From the NCBI RefSeq assembly GCF_026427775.1, contig NZ_CP044532.1:1736001-1800000 (forward strand): DNA of 64,000 nt, given 5' to 3'. Positions 1-9,338 of the stretch are shown here, piece after piece. The notes below the pieces were generated by a model. That model was given only the letters and a program-made list of their open reading frames with translations. It did no database searches and had not been told where the DNA came from. Position numbers and translations under genes: made by a program. Position 1 is the first letter of the stretch. Each line of letters opens with the position of its first letter. This DNA is from Arthrobacter sp. CDRTa11. Its GTDB lineage: Bacteria > Actinomycetota > Actinomycetes > Actinomycetales > Micrococcaceae.

Positions 1-618
1 TGCGGCAAACGTCGTCGGAACCCTGACGGCAGCCGGCGGAAGGAGGATGGCCAGCATCGGGAGGGCGGCGCCGAGGGTGAACGCCACGGCGGAAGCAAAG
101 GCGGCGTTCCAGGGGCTGACGATATCGGCCTCGTCGATGTTGAGTTCAGCGGACAGGTGGGCCGCCAGGGCATCGTGGTTTGTCAGTTCCACCGCTACAG
201 CGCGGGCGGTTTCGGGGCTGAGGCCCTTCTCCCGGTAGATTGCGGTCAGCTCTGCGAGTTCTTCCTCCGGCTCTTCGGCGAGCTCCCGCCGCTCCTTGTC
301 GATCAGGGCCTTCTGGCTGTCGCTTTGGCTGCTGACGGAAACGTATTCGCCCAATGCCATGGAAACCGCGCCGCCCACCAGCCCGGCCGCTCCTGCAGCG
401 AGGATGGGCCCGGTGGAGGCGGTGGCGCCGGCTACCCCCACCACGATGGCCGCTACGGAGACGATGCCGTCATTCGCGCCAAGCACACCGGCCCGCAGCC
501 AGTTGAGGCGCTGGGCAATGTCGTTGTCGTGCGGCTCGGTTTCCAGATGGCGTTCCAAGCCGGTGTTGTCCGCGCTGCGGGCCGCGTCGGGGGAGTCAGG
601 CGGGTCATGGGCATCCAT
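1..618 (-). CDS. VIT family (CCC1/VIT1-like) membrane transporter, 3' end cut by the window
   Basis: Reading leftward from the ATG at 618 gives 206 uninterrupted codons to the window edge, so the C-terminus is missing. The protein has a short hydrophilic N-terminus, then the VIT hallmark RAGVLGANDGIVS near residues 43-55 and a first hydrophobic segment. A charged cytoplasmic region rich in Glu, Lys and Arg follows (KALIDKERRELAEEPEEELA), which in this family is the metal-binding part, and then further hydrophobic helices. The family moves ferrous iron or manganese across membranes; the substrate here is inferred. The frame stays open upstream to a GTG at 672, which would add 18 protein-like residues, so the start is uncertain. 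Confidence 0.85.
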   Translation of the reverse strand, partial: MDAHDPPDSPDAARSADNTGLERHLETEPHDNDIAQRLNWLRAGVLGANDGIVSVAAIVVGVAGATASTGPILAAGAAGLVGGAVSMALGEYVSVSSQSDSQKALIDKERRELAEEPEEELAELTAIYREKGLSPETARAVAVELTNHDALAAHLSAELNIDEADIVSPWNAAFASAVAFTLGAALPMLAILLPPAAVRVPTTFAA

Positions 619-728
619 GGAATCAGCAAACCACCACTTGCGGCCCGCGGCCAGCCGCCAGAGTTCATTCACGCAGGACCGGCCCCGGGCAATGGTGGAC
701 GGTGCCAAGACACATGGACGGTCCCGAG

Positions 729-764
729 CCGCTTGAACGGTGTCGGCCCGCACCGCTCAAGCGG
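729..764 (-). terminator. Strong hairpin downstream of the DUF4439 gene
   Basis: CCGCTTGA plus CGGTG pairs with CACCG plus TCAAGCGG around an 8-base loop, with one unpaired base on each side. It lies 44 bases past the stop of the DUF4439 gene on the minus strand and before the VIT gene, so it probably ends that transcript. There is no clear T-run. Confidence 0.5.
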
Positions 765-782
765 GCCAGGGCCGCTCATGCG

Positions 783-818
783 CCTGACTTCACTCGGGTA
801 CCTGACTTCACTCGGGTA
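783..818. repeat. Perfect 18-bp tandem duplication spanning a stop codon
   Basis: The 18-base unit CCTGACTTCACTCGGGTA occurs twice back to back (783-800 and 801-818). The second copy contains the stop codon (808-810) and last codons of the minus-strand DUF4439 gene; the first copy lies just past its end. Confidence 0.9.
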
Positions 819-2070
819 GTTGCGGCAGCTGGGATTCGTCCAGGGTAAGGCCCGGAACAGGACCCGGGTCAGCTCCCCAGTGGACTGTCCTTTGCGCTGC
901 ATTCAGAAGCGCCGAGACGGCCCACTCGCGGGTGGCACCCTGGCTCATCGCCACCACGTCAGCGTAGACCGGCAACGTACCGGCCTCGATCCGCCCCAGC
1001 CCGGCCGCCGGCGCGTCCAGGAAGGCCTGGCTGAGGATGTAGCCAGGCTGTTGGGGTGGAACCTCCGCGCAGTGGATCCTGCTGTAGTGCACGCCGTCTT
1101 CGACCAGGTCGTGGTGCTGTTCCAGGAGGTCCGACGCCGCAGCCGCCGATGCCGGATCCAGCCGGGTGAGCGCTGCCTGATATCCGTAAACCGCTTCCAG
1201 CTCGGCTTGCACGGCCGAGGTGAGGGCGGCCGCCAGCTCTGTTCCTGACGATGGCTCCGCGGTTCCACAGGTGGCGGCCAGGCTTGCTGGATTGTCCCGG
1301 CCGGGCATGCCTTCTTCCTGAGGCGCGCCTTCTTCCCAGGGCGCGCCTTCAGCCGCGTCCTCTGTTCCGTCTGCCCCCGGGAGGACAGCAGAAGGAGAAG
1401 GTTTGGAGGGAGGGAGTGCGGAAGGAGAAGGTTCAGAGGGGGGAAGAACTGACGGAAGCGCCGGGGCCGGAATGCCGGCGTAGGCGGCAAGTTCCGCGGC
1501 GGCCATGACCTGGGCAGTGCCGGTCCCTGCAAGAAGACGGGCCATTCCGCCGTCGGCCGTCTCCGCATCGGTGAGGCGCCTGGCCCCGCTGGCGGAGAGT
1601 GCGGACGCAAGTTCCGCAGCAGCAACTGGCATCGGCGCGGAGGCCGTGGGCGAAGGTTCTGTTGAAGCAGGGCCGGGTGTTGCTCCTGCCTCCGCAGAGG
1701 ATCCGCCCGGAGTCAGCATCAGGGCCCTGGCCTGGAACGTCAGCAAAGTCACAACGCGGTCCAGGACCACGTTGCCGGATGCCTGGCCGGATCCAGGGCC
1801 AGGGGCGCCGGAACCAGGGGTGCCGGGTGCAACGGCGGGGCCTGCCAGCTCCATGACTGATGCCCGCAATGACATGGCATCAGCGAACGCCGCGGCCCTG
1901 GCCTGCTCGGAGAATGGAGGTTCGGGCGGCGGAGGCGGCTCATGGGGGATCAGGGCGATTCCCAGGCTGAGGATCAGGAGGGCTGTGAGCGACAAAACAG
2001 CGTAGCGGAAATAGCGCCTACCGGGCCTCTTTTCCTGACTGTCATCGTTCACAACAGACCATGGTGTCAC
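808..2070 (-). CDS. DUF4439 (ferritin-like) domain protein with N-terminal membrane anchor
   Basis: A protein of about 420 residues with a single hydrophobic segment near residues 24-42 (YAVLSLTALLILSLGIALIP), so the bulk is probably outside the membrane. The middle is low-complexity Pro/Ser/Ala sequence with repeats such as PSEPSPSALPP and EEGAPWEEGAPQEEG. The last 140 residues form a helical domain of DUF4439 type (AVQAELEAVYGYQAAL, LEQHHDLVEDGVHY), a ferritin-like fold of unknown role. The start could be GTG 2070 or GTG 2052; neither has a convincing ribosome site. It is divergent from rimP, with 88 bases between them. Function is not assigned. Confidence 0.8.
   Translation of the reverse strand: MTPWSVVNDDSQEKRPGRRYFRYAVLSLTALLILSLGIALIPHEPPPPPEPPFSEQARAAAFADAMSLRASVMELAGPAVAPGTPGSGAPGPGSGQASGNVVLDRVVTLLTFQARALMLTPGGSSAEAGATPGPASTEPSPTASAPMPVAAAELASALSASGARRLTDAETADGGMARLLAGTGTAQVMAAAELAAYAGIPAPALPSVLPPSEPSPSALPPSKPSPSAVLPGADGTEDAAEGAPWEEGAPQEEGMPGRDNPASLAATCGTAEPSSGTELAAALTSAVQAELEAVYGYQAALTRLDPASAAAASDLLEQHHDLVEDGVHYSRIHCAEVPPQQPGYILSQAFLDAPAAGLGRIEAGTLPVYADVVAMSQGATREWAVSALLNAAQRTVHWGADPGPVPGLTLDESQLPQLPE
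1309..1344. repeat. Two imperfect 18-bp tandem units inside the DUF4439 gene
   Basis: Units at 1309-1326 and 1327-1344 both begin GCCTTCTTCC and end in GCGC. They encode the repeated EEGAP/EEGMP stretch in the low-complexity linker. The period is a multiple of three, so the reading frame is kept. Confidence 0.7.
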
Positions 2071-2158
2071 GTCCAGTGCACCCTGGTGTGCACCAAGGCG
2101 TCCGGAAAATCGCTACGCTAGTACACATAACATCATCTATCGGGAGGCGGCCGGCATC

Positions 2159-2776
2159 GTGAGTAATGCAGAAGCCACGACTTCATCAGACCGTACCGGA
2201 ACGGGTAGGGCTGAAGCTGCGCCTGCCTACAATCCGGAAGCTGCCCGGCTTCGGGCATTGCTTGAACCCGCTGTGCAGGCCAACCGCCTGTACCTTGAGG
2301 ACGTCACAATTAATGTGGCTGGATCCCACCGAGTGGTCCACGTTGTGGTGGACCTGCCGCAGGAGGAAACCGGCGGAGTGAACCTGGACGTCATCTCGGA
2401 CATCTCCAAGGTCCTCTCGGACGTTATGGACAACGACCCCGGCGACGACGGACGTCCCTACGACCTCGAGGTTTCCTCCCCGGGAGTGGGGCGCCCGCTG
2501 ACCGAACCCCGGCACTGGCACCGCGCCAGGGGCCGTATGGTCAAGGTCAACGTCATCCAGGGCGAAAACGTCACCGGCAGGGTCCAGTCCGTGGATGACT
2601 CCGGTGTGACCATCGTCCCCGAAATAGCCGTCAAGAAGGGCATGAAGCCCAAGCAGGGCGAGCCCGTGAAACTCCCTTTCGACAGGATCCGCAATGGAAA
2701 AGTCGAGATCGAATTCAGCCACCTCGAAGAAGCTGGTCTGGAACCTGAACACAATGGACCTTCTGAGGAGGCCTGA
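2159..2776 (+). CDS. rimP: Ribosome maturation factor RimP
   Basis: RimP binds the maturing 30S subunit and helps the head region, notably S19, assemble. The 205-residue product has the N-terminal alpha/beta domain ([21 protein letters not shown], then [10 protein letters not shown]) and the conserved [12 protein letters not shown] signature near residue 102. The C-terminal SH3-like domain ends in [15 protein letters not shown]. The N-terminus carries about 25 extra polar residues and the C-terminus an acidic tail. The GTG start follows GGGAGGCGG at 2141-2149 with good spacing. Its stop overlaps the nusA start (TGATG), so the two are translationally coupled, the usual rimP-nusA order. Confidence 0.96.
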   Translation: MSNAEATTSSDRTGTGRAEAAPAYNPEAARLRALLEPAVQANRLYLEDVTINVAGSHRVVHVVVDLPQEETGGVNLDVISDISKVLSDVMDNDPGDDGRPYDLEVSSPGVGRPLTEPRHWHRARGRMVKVNVIQGENVTGRVQSVDDSGVTIVPEIAVKKGMKPKQGEPVKLPFDRIRNGKVEIEFSHLEEAGLEPEHNGPSEEA

Positions 2777-3756
2777 TGGATATTGACATGAGCGCGCTGA
2801 GACTCCTGGAGCGTGAGCGCGAAATTCCGCTGGACCTCCTGATCCCCACCATCGAGCAGGCGCTCCTGGTGGCCTACCACAAGTCGCCGGGCGCCTTCGA
2901 GAAAGCCCGCGCCGAGTTGGACCGCAAGAGCGGTCACGTCACCATCTGGGCTGTGGAAATCGACGACGACGGTGCCCCCATTGGCGAGTTCGAGGACACC
3001 CCTGCCGGCTTTGGCCGCATTGCGGCGAGCACGGCCCGCCAGATCATCCTGCAGCGCCTGCGTGATGTTGAGGACGACAACGTCCTGGGTGAGTTCAAGG
3101 GCCGTGAGGGCGAGCTCGTGGCCGGAACCATCCAGCAGGGAAACAATCCCCACATGATCCAGGTCAACCTGGGCACTGTGGAGGCTCTGCTGCCGCCGCC
3201 GGAACAGGTGCCGGGGGAGAAGTACATCCACGGCAACCGGCTCCGCGCCTTCGTCATTGACGTTCACCGCGGCACCAAGGGTCCCTCGATCACTCTGTCC
3301 CGTTCGCACCCCGGCCTGGTCCGGAAACTGTTCGAACTGGAAGTGCCGGAAATCGCTGACCGCTCGGTGGAAATCGTTGCACTGGCACGCGAAGCCGGTC
3401 ACCGTACCAAGATCGCAGTCAAGGCAAACACTCCGGGCATCAACGCCAAGGGCGCCTGCATCGGCGAAATGGGGTCCCGTGTCAGGGCCGTCATGACCGA
3501 GCTGAATGACGAAAAGATTGACATTGTGGACTTCAGCGAGGATCCGGCGACATTTATCGCCAGCGCCCTGTCTCCGTCCCGTGTGAATTCGGTCACCATC
3601 ATTGACGAGGCCACCCGGTCTGCACGGGTTGTGGTTCCGGACTACCAGCTCTCGTTGGCCATCGGCAAAGAGGGGCAGAACGCCCGGCTTGCTGCCAAGC
3701 TCACCGGCTGGCGGATCGACATCGTTTCCGACGCCGCAGCGCCGCGCGACAGCTAA
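2776..3756 (+). CDS. nusA: Transcription termination/antitermination factor NusA
   Basis: NusA binds RNA polymerase and nascent RNA and modulates pausing, termination and antitermination. The 326-residue protein has the N-terminal polymerase-binding domain ([29 protein letters not shown]), an S1 domain around residues 110-175, and two KH domains ([11 protein letters not shown], then [27 protein letters not shown] at the end). It stops right after KH2 and lacks the C-terminal acidic repeats of E. coli NusA, as is normal in Actinobacteria. It overlaps rimP by one base. Confidence 0.97.
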   Translation: MDIDMSALRLLEREREIPLDLLIPTIEQALLVAYHKSPGAFEKARAELDRKSGHVTIWAVEIDDDGAPIGEFEDTPAGFGRIAASTARQIILQRLRDVEDDNVLGEFKGREGELVAGTIQQGNNPHMIQVNLGTVEALLPPPEQVPGEKYIHGNRLRAFVIDVHRGTKGPSITLSRSHPGLVRKLFELEVPEIADRSVEIVALAREAGHRTKIAVKANTPGINAKGACIGEMGSRVRAVMTELNDEKIDIVDFSEDPATFIASALSPSRVNSVTIIDEATRSARVVVPDYQLSLAIGKEGQNARLAAKLTGWRIDIVSDAAAPRDS

Positions 3757-3792
3757 AGCAGCGGCAACCGAACCCCGAACAGCGTTAACGCG

Positions 3793-3836
3793 AAGCCCTT
3801 GGACCCGCCGGCGTGTCACGCCGGCGGGCAGGGTTT
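3793..3836 (+). terminator. GC-rich hairpin after nusA (attenuator or partial terminator)
   Basis: CCCGCCGGCG at 3804-3813 pairs perfectly with CGCCGGCGGG at 3819-3828, and flanking AAGCCC/GGGTTT can extend the stem with one wobble. The tail is only weakly T-rich. Because a promoter-like TAGAAT follows at 3860, the site may separate rimP-nusA from ylxR-infB transcription. Confidence 0.5.
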
Positions 3837-3859
3837 CGGGCAGAACGGCCCTGAGGGGC

Positions 3860-3865
3860 TAGAAT
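3860..3865 (+). promoter_or_regulatory. Candidate -10 box (TAGAAT) for ylxR-infB
   Basis: TAGAAT lies 24 bases after the nusA hairpin and about 120 bases before ylxR. It would give infB and ylxR a promoter of their own. No convincing -35 box was seen. Confidence 0.4.
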
Positions 3866-3981
3866 AGACATGACCGCGCCTTACGGCCGGTATTCGTGCG
3901 CCCAGAGCGTGCCCGTTCCGCTGACATGCGGTGACGGGGCGGCCGGGGCCGGCAGTTTTGAACGTCAGGAAGATGCTCACC

Positions 3982-4335
3982 GTGGCAGAAGTGCTTCACA
4001 GCGAGAATCAACCGCAGCGTACCTGCATCGGATGCCGGAAAAAGGGATCGCGGTCGGAGTTACTCCGGCTCGTCGCCGAAGGCAGCGGTTCATCCGCTGT
4101 CCTGGTGGATGAACGACGCCGGATGGCTGGCCGGGGTGCATGGCTGCACCCCAGCGAATCGTGCCTGGCCCTGGCGGTCAAGCGGCGAGCATTCGGACGT
4201 GCCCTCAACGGCGCAACCGGAATTGCCGCCGTCGAACGCCGGATCAAGCCAGGCACGAGCGCTGCAGGCACGCTGTGGATACCTCCGGTAGGCACAGCAC
4301 AAACCGTCCAACCTGAAAGCGGGTCAGAAAACTGA
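3982..4335 (+). CDS. ylxR: YlxR family (DUF448) RNA-associated protein
   Basis: Small basic protein with the family signature RTCIGCRKKGSRSELLRLV near the N-terminus and the GRGAWLHPSESCLALAVKRRAFGRAL block after it. YlxR proteins bind nucleic acid, and in Firmicutes a homologue has been reported to modulate RNase P; the role here is inferred. It sits between nusA and infB, the standard location. GTG 3982 is preferred because AGGAAG at 3967-3972 is 9 bases upstream. ATG 3973 abuts that motif and GTG 3931 is a longer alternative. About 35 residues after the core are Pro/Thr-rich and not conserved. Confidence 0.88.
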   Translation: MAEVLHSENQPQRTCIGCRKKGSRSELLRLVAEGSGSSAVLVDERRRMAGRGAWLHPSESCLALAVKRRAFGRALNGATGIAAVERRIKPGTSAAGTLWIPPVGTAQTVQPESGSEN

Positions 4336-4487
4336 TGGAAACCCGATGAGTTCCCAGCGATGAGTGCGCAACGATGACAACTTTGTTGCGCTCTGCAATG
4401 GGCCCTTCAGCCGCATCCGCGGCGGGGGTCCGCAGTAAGAAGTAGACGGTTCGTGCCTGGCTCGGTGCGGACCGAGACAGGAGAAAT

Positions 4488-7460
4488 GTGGCCAAGGTCC
4501 GCGTACATGAGCTTGCAAAAGAGCTCGGTATTACTTCCAAAGATGCAGTGACAAAACTGCAGGAACTGGGCGAATTTGTTCGCTCCGCCTCTTCCACCAT
4601 TGAGGCTCCGGTGGTGCGGAAACTCCGCAACGCCTACCCCGACGCCGCTGCGAAGTCCGCAGCCCCGGCAGCAGCGCCCAAGGCGCCTGCCCCGTCGGCT
4701 GACACACGCCCCGCAGCGCCTGCCCCATCGGCAGATTCGCGTCCCGCGGCACCCAAGGCTCCGGCTCCCCGGGCAGAAGCAACCGCTGCTGCCCCGGCGC
4801 CCGCCGCACCCGCTCCCGCAGCTGCCCCGGCACCTGCAGCGAGTGCACCAACTACTGCTCCTACTGCAGGTTCTCCCGCAGGTGGAAGTCCGTTCAGCGG
4901 AGCCAAGCCCGGTGCGCGTCCCGCACCCAAGGCTGAGACTCCCGCCGCCCCCACCCGCTCTGGCGGATCAACACAGGGTGGATCAGGCCAGGGTGGCGCC
5001 CCGCGTCCGGGCGGTCCCCGTCCGGGCAACAACCCGTTTGCCACGTCGCAGGGCATGCCCCGCGGCCGCGGCGGCGACGGAGAACGTCCTCCGCGTCCGG
5101 GTAACAACCCGTTTGCTCCCTCGCAGGGTATGCCCCGCCCGGGTGGAAGCCGCACTGACGGCGACCGTCCCGGTGGACCGCGTCCCGCAGCAGGTGCCGG
5201 TGGCCCCCGTCCGGGTGGCCCCCGTCCCGCGGCTGGCGCCGGTGGGCCCCGTCCCGCAGCAGGTGCCGGTGGTGCCCGTCCCGGTGGCGCTGGTGGTCCG
5301 CGTACCGCGGGTGGCGGTGCCGGTGGAAACCGTCCTACTCCGGGCATGATGCCCAACCGCACCGAACGTCCCGCACCGGCTGGCGCCGGCGCAGGCCGTC
5401 CCGGTGGCGGTGGCCGTGGTCCGGGCCGTCCAGGCGGCGCTCCGGGCACCGGCGGTGCCCCGGGTGCCGGTGGCGGAGCTCCCGCAGGCGGAGGCTTTGG
5501 CAAGGGTGGCCGCGGTCGCGGTGGTACCCAGGGTGCCTTCGGCAAGGGTGGCGCCGGGCGTGGCAAGCAGCGCAAGTCCAAGCGTGCCAAGCGCCAGGAA
5601 CTCGAGCAGATGAGTGCTCCGTCGCTGGGTGGCGTGAGCGTACCCCGCGGCGACGGCAACACTGTAGTACGGCTTCGCCGTGGCTCGTCCATCACGGACT
5701 TTGCCGACAAGATCGAGGCAAACCCCGCCGCACTGGTGACCGTGCTGTTCCACCTTGGTGAAATGGCAACGGCTACCCAGTCGCTGGACGAGGAAACCTT
5801 CGCGCTGCTGGGCGAAGAGCTCGGCTACAAGCTCCAGGTTGTGTCCCCGGAGGATGAGGAGCGCGAGCTTCTTTCCACCTTCGACATCGACTTCGAAGCA
5901 GAGCTTGAGGCCGAAGGCGACGAAGACCTCGAGGCACGTCCTCCGGTTGTCACCGTTATGGGCCACGTCGACCACGGTAAGACCCGACTGCTCGATGCCA
6001 TCCGCAAGTCCGACGTTATGGCGGGCGAGCACGGCGGCATCACGCAGCACATCGGTGCCTACCAGGTCACGCACACCCACGAGGGCGAAGACCGCAAGAT
6101 CACGTTCATCGATACTCCGGGCCACGAGGCGTTCACCGCCATGCGTGCCCGTGGTGCCAAGGTGACCGACATCGCCATCCTGGTGGTCGCAGCGGACGAC
6201 GGCGTGATGCCGCAGACCGTTGAGGCCCTCAACCACGCACAGGCAGCCAATGTGCCCATCGTGGTGGCCGTGAACAAGATCGACAAGGAAGGCGCAAACC
6301 CGGAGAAGGTCCGCGGCCAGCTGACCGAGTACGGACTGGTTCCCGAAGAGTACGGTGGCGACACCATGTTCGTTGAGGTCTCTGCACGCCAGAACCTCAA
6401 CATCGACGAGCTGCTCGAGGCAGTCCTGCTCACCGCAGACGCCGCCCTGGACATGCGCGCCAACCCGAACAAGGACGCCCGCGGTATCGCGATCGAAGCC
6501 AACCTGGACAAGGGCCGCGGTTCCGTGGCCACCGTCCTGGTCCAGTCCGGTTCACTGCGTGTCGGTGACACGATCGTTGCCGGTACGGCCCACGGCCGCG
6601 TCCGCGCCATGTTCGACGACGACGGCAGCGCCCTGACCGAGGCCGGCCCGTCCCGCCCCGTGCAGGTACTGGGTCTGTCCAACGTGCCGCGCGCCGGCGA
6701 CACCTTCTTCGTGACCGCCGACGAGCGCACCGCCCGTCAGATCGCCGAGAAGCGTGAAGCAGCCGACCGCAACGCAGCCCTGGCCAAGCGCCGCAAGCGC
6801 ATCAGCCTGGAAGACTTCGACCAGGCCGTGGCAGATGGCAAGATCGACACCCTCAACCTCATCCTCAAGGGTGACGTGTCCGGTGCCGTGGAAGCCCTCG
6901 AGGACGCACTGCTCAAGATCGACGTCGGCGAAGGCGTGCAGCTGCGCGTCATCCACCGCGGCGTTGGTGCCATCACGCAGAACGACGTCAACCTGGCAAC
7001 AGTGGACAGCGCCGTTATCATCGGGTTCAACGTCAAGCCGGCCGAGCGGGTTGCCGAACTGGCAGACCGCGAAGGCGTGGACATGCGCTTCTACTCCGTC
7101 ATCTATGCAGCAATCGATGACATCGAGATGGCCCTCAAGGGCATGCTCAAGCCGGAGTACGAAGAGGTCCAGCTGGGCACCGCCGAGGTCCGCGAAGTGT
7201 TCCGTTCCTCCAAGTTCGGCAACATCGCCGGTTCCATCGTTCGCTCGGGTGTTATCCGACGCAACACGAAGGCCCGCATCAGCCGCGACGGCAAGATCAT
7301 CGGTGACAACCTCACCGTTGAGACGCTCAAGCGCTTCAAGGACGACGCCACCGAGGTCCGCACGGACTTCGAGTGTGGTATCGGTCTTGGCTCGTTCAAC
7401 GACATCACCGAAGGCGACATCATCGAGACCTTCGAGATGCGTGAGAAGCCGCGCGTCTAA
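4488..7460 (+). CDS. infB: Translation initiation factor IF-2
   Basis: IF-2 is the GTPase that brings initiator tRNA to the ribosome and promotes subunit joining. The 990-residue product has the N-terminal IF2_N helical domain ([18 protein letters not shown]). A low-complexity linker of over 300 residues, rich in Ala/Pro then Gly/Arg with [15 protein letters not shown] repeats, follows. The G domain starts near residue 484, with G1 GHVDHGKT at about 491-498, DTPGHEAF and NKID, and domains II, III and IV run to the end. GTG start with AGGAG at 4479-4483. A long Gly-rich linker is usual for actinobacterial IF-2. The 150-base gap from ylxR holds two short hairpins (CGCAAC/GTTGCG and CTCGGT/ACCGAG). 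Confidence 0.98.
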   Translation: MAKVRVHELAKELGITSKDAVTKLQELGEFVRSASSTIEAPVVRKLRNAYPDAAAKSAAPAAAPKAPAPSADTRPAAPAPSADSRPAAPKAPAPRAEATAAAPAPAAPAPAAAPAPAASAPTTAPTAGSPAGGSPFSGAKPGARPAPKAETPAAPTRSGGSTQGGSGQGGAPRPGGPRPGNNPFATSQGMPRGRGGDGERPPRPGNNPFAPSQGMPRPGGSRTDGDRPGGPRPAAGAGGPRPGGPRPAAGAGGPRPAAGAGGARPGGAGGPRTAGGGAGGNRPTPGMMPNRTERPAPAGAGAGRPGGGGRGPGRPGGAPGTGGAPGAGGGAPAGGGFGKGGRGRGGTQGAFGKGGAGRGKQRKSKRAKRQELEQMSAPSLGGVSVPRGDGNTVVRLRRGSSITDFADKIEANPAALVTVLFHLGEMATATQSLDEETFALLGEELGYKLQVVSPEDEERELLSTFDIDFEAELEAEGDEDLEARPPVVTVMGHVDHGKTRLLDAIRKSDVMAGEHGGITQHIGAYQVTHTHEGEDRKITFIDTPGHEAFTAMRARGAKVTDIAILVVAADDGVMPQTVEALNHAQAANVPIVVAVNKIDKEGANPEKVRGQLTEYGLVPEEYGGDTMFVEVSARQNLNIDELLEAVLLTADAALDMRANPNKDARGIAIEANLDKGRGSVATVLVQSGSLRVGDTIVAGTAHGRVRAMFDDDGSALTEAGPSRPVQVLGLSNVPRAGDTFFVTADERTARQIAEKREAADRNAALAKRRKRISLEDFDQAVADGKIDTLNLILKGDVSGAVEALEDALLKIDVGEGVQLRVIHRGVGAITQNDVNLATVDSAVIIGFNVKPAERVAELADREGVDMRFYSVIYAAIDDIEMALKGMLKPEYEEVQLGTAEVREVFRSSKFGNIAGSIVRSGVIRRNTKARISRDGKIIGDNLTVETLKRFKDDATEVRTDFECGIGLGSFNDITEGDIIETFEMREKPRV

Positions 7461-7475
7461 GGTGTTCGTTTAGCT

Positions 7476-7601
7476 GGCGGGGCCGTTGGAATTTTTCCGG
7501 CGGCCCCGCCCCTACGCTGGGCGGCAACGGATCTGCGATCCTTTGCCGCCCAGCTCCGGTAGGCCCGATGCCACTCCCAGGCCGCCGGAAAAATCCCAAC
7601 G
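7476..7601 (+). other. Nested and competing inverted repeats between infB and rbfA
   Basis: Three stems can form. GGCGGGGCCG (7476-7485) pairs with CGGCCCCGCC (7501-7510). GCTGGGCGGCAA (7516-7527) pairs with TTGCCGCCCAGC (7543-7554). A 22-base arm at 7484-7505 pairs at 21 of 22 positions with 7580-7601, enclosing the second hairpin. The first and third stems share bases and exclude each other. There is no T-run. This looks like a regulatory or processing structure ahead of rbfA rather than a plain terminator. Confidence 0.7.
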
Positions 7602-7701
7602 GGAGTCCGTCGTCGGCTCACCGTAGTGCGTGGCAAAAACTGAAAAGAACGACGCAGCTGATCTGGCCGCCGTCGTACCCCCAAAATTTTTAGGAGTGGA
7701 A

Positions 7702-8211
7702 ATGGCTGATCCCGCACGGGCTGCCAAGTTGGCGCAGCGGATCAAGGTTGTTGTTGCTGAGGCTTTGGGCCGGAAGGTTAAGGATCCTCGGCTGGAAGGC
7801 ATCACTGTTACTGATGCCCGCGTGACCAACGATCTGCAGCATGCCACCATCTACTACACCGTTTTCGGCGATCAGGCTGTCCAGGCTGATGCTGCCAAGG
7901 GCCTGGAGAAGGCCAAGGGTGTGCTTCGGCAGGAAGTGGGCCGGAACGTTACAGTCCGGCTGACTCCCAGCCTTGAATTCGTGGCCGACCAGATTCCCGT
8001 GGTTGCCTCCAACCTTGAGGAGCTGCTTCGCGAAGCCAAGAAGCGCGATGCCGAGGTGGCCGCCCTGGCTGAAAACGCCAAGCACGCCGGAGATCCCGAC
8101 CCATACAAGAGCGACATTCCTGCCGACGTTGAGATCGACGAGGACGACTTCGACGAAGAGGAGCTTGACCTCAGCGACGACGGCGAATTCGAAGAAGACA
8201 GCAACAAGTAA
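7702..8211 (+). CDS. rbfA: 30S ribosome-binding factor RbfA
   Basis: RbfA binds the immature 30S subunit and assists 16S rRNA 5' end maturation and cold adaptation. The 169-residue protein shows the KH-like fold markers ADPARAAKLAQRIKVVVAEAL, KDPRLEGITVTDARVT, ATIYYTVFG and VRLTPSLEFVAD. A strongly acidic tail (DEDDFDEEELDLSDDGEFEED) follows, longer than in E. coli. ATG 7702 has AGGAG at 7692-7696. An in-frame upstream start at 7630 would add 24 residues without a comparable site. It follows infB as in the usual nusA-infB-rbfA cluster, after an unusually structured spacer. Confidence 0.95.
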   Translation: MADPARAAKLAQRIKVVVAEALGRKVKDPRLEGITVTDARVTNDLQHATIYYTVFGDQAVQADAAKGLEKAKGVLRQEVGRNVTVRLTPSLEFVADQIPVVASNLEELLREAKKRDAEVAALAENAKHAGDPDPYKSDIPADVEIDEDDFDEEELDLSDDGEFEEDSNK

Positions 8212-8251
8212 GTGAAGGCCGGCGTTTAGTAACTCCAGGCCGGTATTTTCA

Positions 8252-8292
8252 GGCTGAAGGGCGGGGACCGAAATGGTTCCCGTCCTTCAGCC
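8252..8292 (+). terminator. Terminator hairpin after rbfA
   Basis: An 18-bp stem (GGCTGAAGG at 8252-8260 pairs with CCTTCAGCC at 8284-8292, continued inward with two G-T pairs) closes a GAAAT loop. It probably ends the nusA-infB-rbfA transcript. The promoter of the next gene begins immediately after it. Confidence 0.7.
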
Positions 8293-8313
8293 GTTTAAGT
8301 GCCGGCGGCTGAC

Positions 8314-8328
8314 TATGATCAGATCATG
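8314..8328 (+). promoter_or_regulatory. Leaderless promoter: TATGAT six bases before ATG 8326
   Basis: TATGAT at 8314-8319 is an excellent -10 box. Transcription would start at or next to the A of ATG 8326. No ribosome binding site precedes this ATG, which fits a leaderless mRNA. Confidence 0.6.
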
Positions 8329-8847
8329 GCGGCGTCAGAGGCAGGGCCTGATCCAGTGGTAAATCCCGGTTTGGCAGGCAATCCCACACCCGAGGACTAT
8401 CTCCATCTGGCTGTTCAGACTGCGGTCAGAAACGTGGCCGATGGCGGCGGTCCGTTCGGCGCCGTTGTTGTCACCCCCGACGGCGGCCTGCATTACGGCG
8501 TCAACAGGGTGACCCGCGACAACGATCCCACAGCCCACGCAGAGGTGGTGGCGATCCGCCGAGCCGCGGCGGACTCCGGGAACTTCGATCTCAAAGGCTC
8601 GGTGCTCTACACGAGTTGTGAGCCCTGCCCATTGTGCCTGGCCGCTGCGCTCTGGGCACGCATTGACCGTGTCTACTATGCAGCGGACCGGCACGGCGCC
8701 GCCGCTGCCGGTTTCGACGACGCCCTGTTCTACGAATACTTTGGCGGTGCCCGGCCTGATCTGATGCCCGTCAGCAGGGGTGACATTCCGACGTCGGACG
8801 CTCCGTTCCAGGCTTGGCGGGACTTCGGGGACCGGGTGGAGTACTGA
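8326..8847 (+). CDS. Nucleoside/base deaminase of the cytidine deaminase superfamily (guanine deaminase-like)
   Basis: Zinc-dependent deaminase of 173 residues. The zinc and catalytic motif HAE is at residues 71-73 and the second motif SCEPCPLC at 97-104, so H71, C101 and C104 should hold zinc and E73 shuttles the proton. The length and the NVADGGGPFGAVVV and DDALFYEYF blocks resemble bacterial GuaD guanine deaminases more than tRNA adenosine deaminase TadA; the substrate remains an inference. The start at 8326 is chosen from the leaderless promoter; GTG 8299 lies upstream of that promoter. The thioredoxin gene follows after 2 bases, so the two are co-transcribed. Confidence 0.85.
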   Translation: MAASEAGPDPVVNPGLAGNPTPEDYLHLAVQTAVRNVADGGGPFGAVVVTPDGGLHYGVNRVTRDNDPTAHAEVVAIRRAAADSGNFDLKGSVLYTSCEPCPLCLAAALWARIDRVYYAADRHGAAAAGFDDALFYEYFGGARPDLMPVSRGDIPTSDAPFQAWRDFGDRVEY

Positions 8848-8849
8848 CA

Positions 8850-9293
8850 ATGGCCCTGGAACCGACCCTGATCGCCTGCCCCAACTGCGGGAAGACCAAC
8901 CGGATTCCCGCGGCGGCGACCGGCCACCCGCGCTGTGGCAGCTGCCGTCAGGACCTGCCATGGATTGTCAACGCCGGCGATGACGACTTTGCGGTTGTCG
9001 CCGAGCAGTCGCCGGTTCCCGCCCTGATTGATTTCTGGGCTGCCTGGTGCGGCCCCTGCCGGATGGTCAGTCCCGTGCTGGACAAGTTGGCACGGGAAAG
9101 GGCCGGCCGGATCAAGCTCGTGAAGGTTGACGTGGACAGTTCCCCGGGCCTTTCCCGGCGGTTTGATGTGCAGGCGATTCCCACGCTGATGATCATTGTG
9201 GGCGGCAGGGTGATCGCCCGCCAGGCCGGCGCCGCACCTGCCGGGGTGCTCCGTTCATGGCTGGATGACGCCTTGGCGGCCCATCGCACCTAG
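8850..9293 (+). CDS. Thioredoxin with N-terminal zinc ribbon (Trx2 type)
   Basis: Thiol-disulfide oxidoreductase of 147 residues. The N-terminus has a zinc ribbon with CPNC at residues 10-13 and CGSC at 29-32, as in E. coli thioredoxin 2. The thioredoxin fold follows, with the active site WCGPC at residues 66-70, the cis-proline region AIPTLMII, and GGRVIARQAGA. It probably reduces cytosolic disulfides, and Trx2-type proteins are often linked to oxidative stress. GGTGGAG ends 8 bases before the ATG. It is expressed with the deaminase gene. Confidence 0.92.
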   Translation: MALEPTLIACPNCGKTNRIPAAATGHPRCGSCRQDLPWIVNAGDDDFAVVAEQSPVPALIDFWAAWCGPCRMVSPVLDKLARERAGRIKLVKVDVDSSPGLSRRFDVQAIPTLMIIVGGRVIARQAGAAPAGVLRSWLDDALAAHRT

Positions 9294-9338
9294 CAGGCCA
9301 CCAAGAATTTAGCAGGCCATCAAGATCCGGGGAGTACC

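Noticed and set aside
2458..3819. 453-codon minus-strand frame opposite nusA
   Set aside because: Shadow of nusA and rimP; no recognisable motif.
3870..4112. 80-codon frame starting 4 bases after the TAGAAT box upstream of ylxR
   Set aside because: It runs over ylxR in another frame, shows no family pattern, and ylxR is certain.
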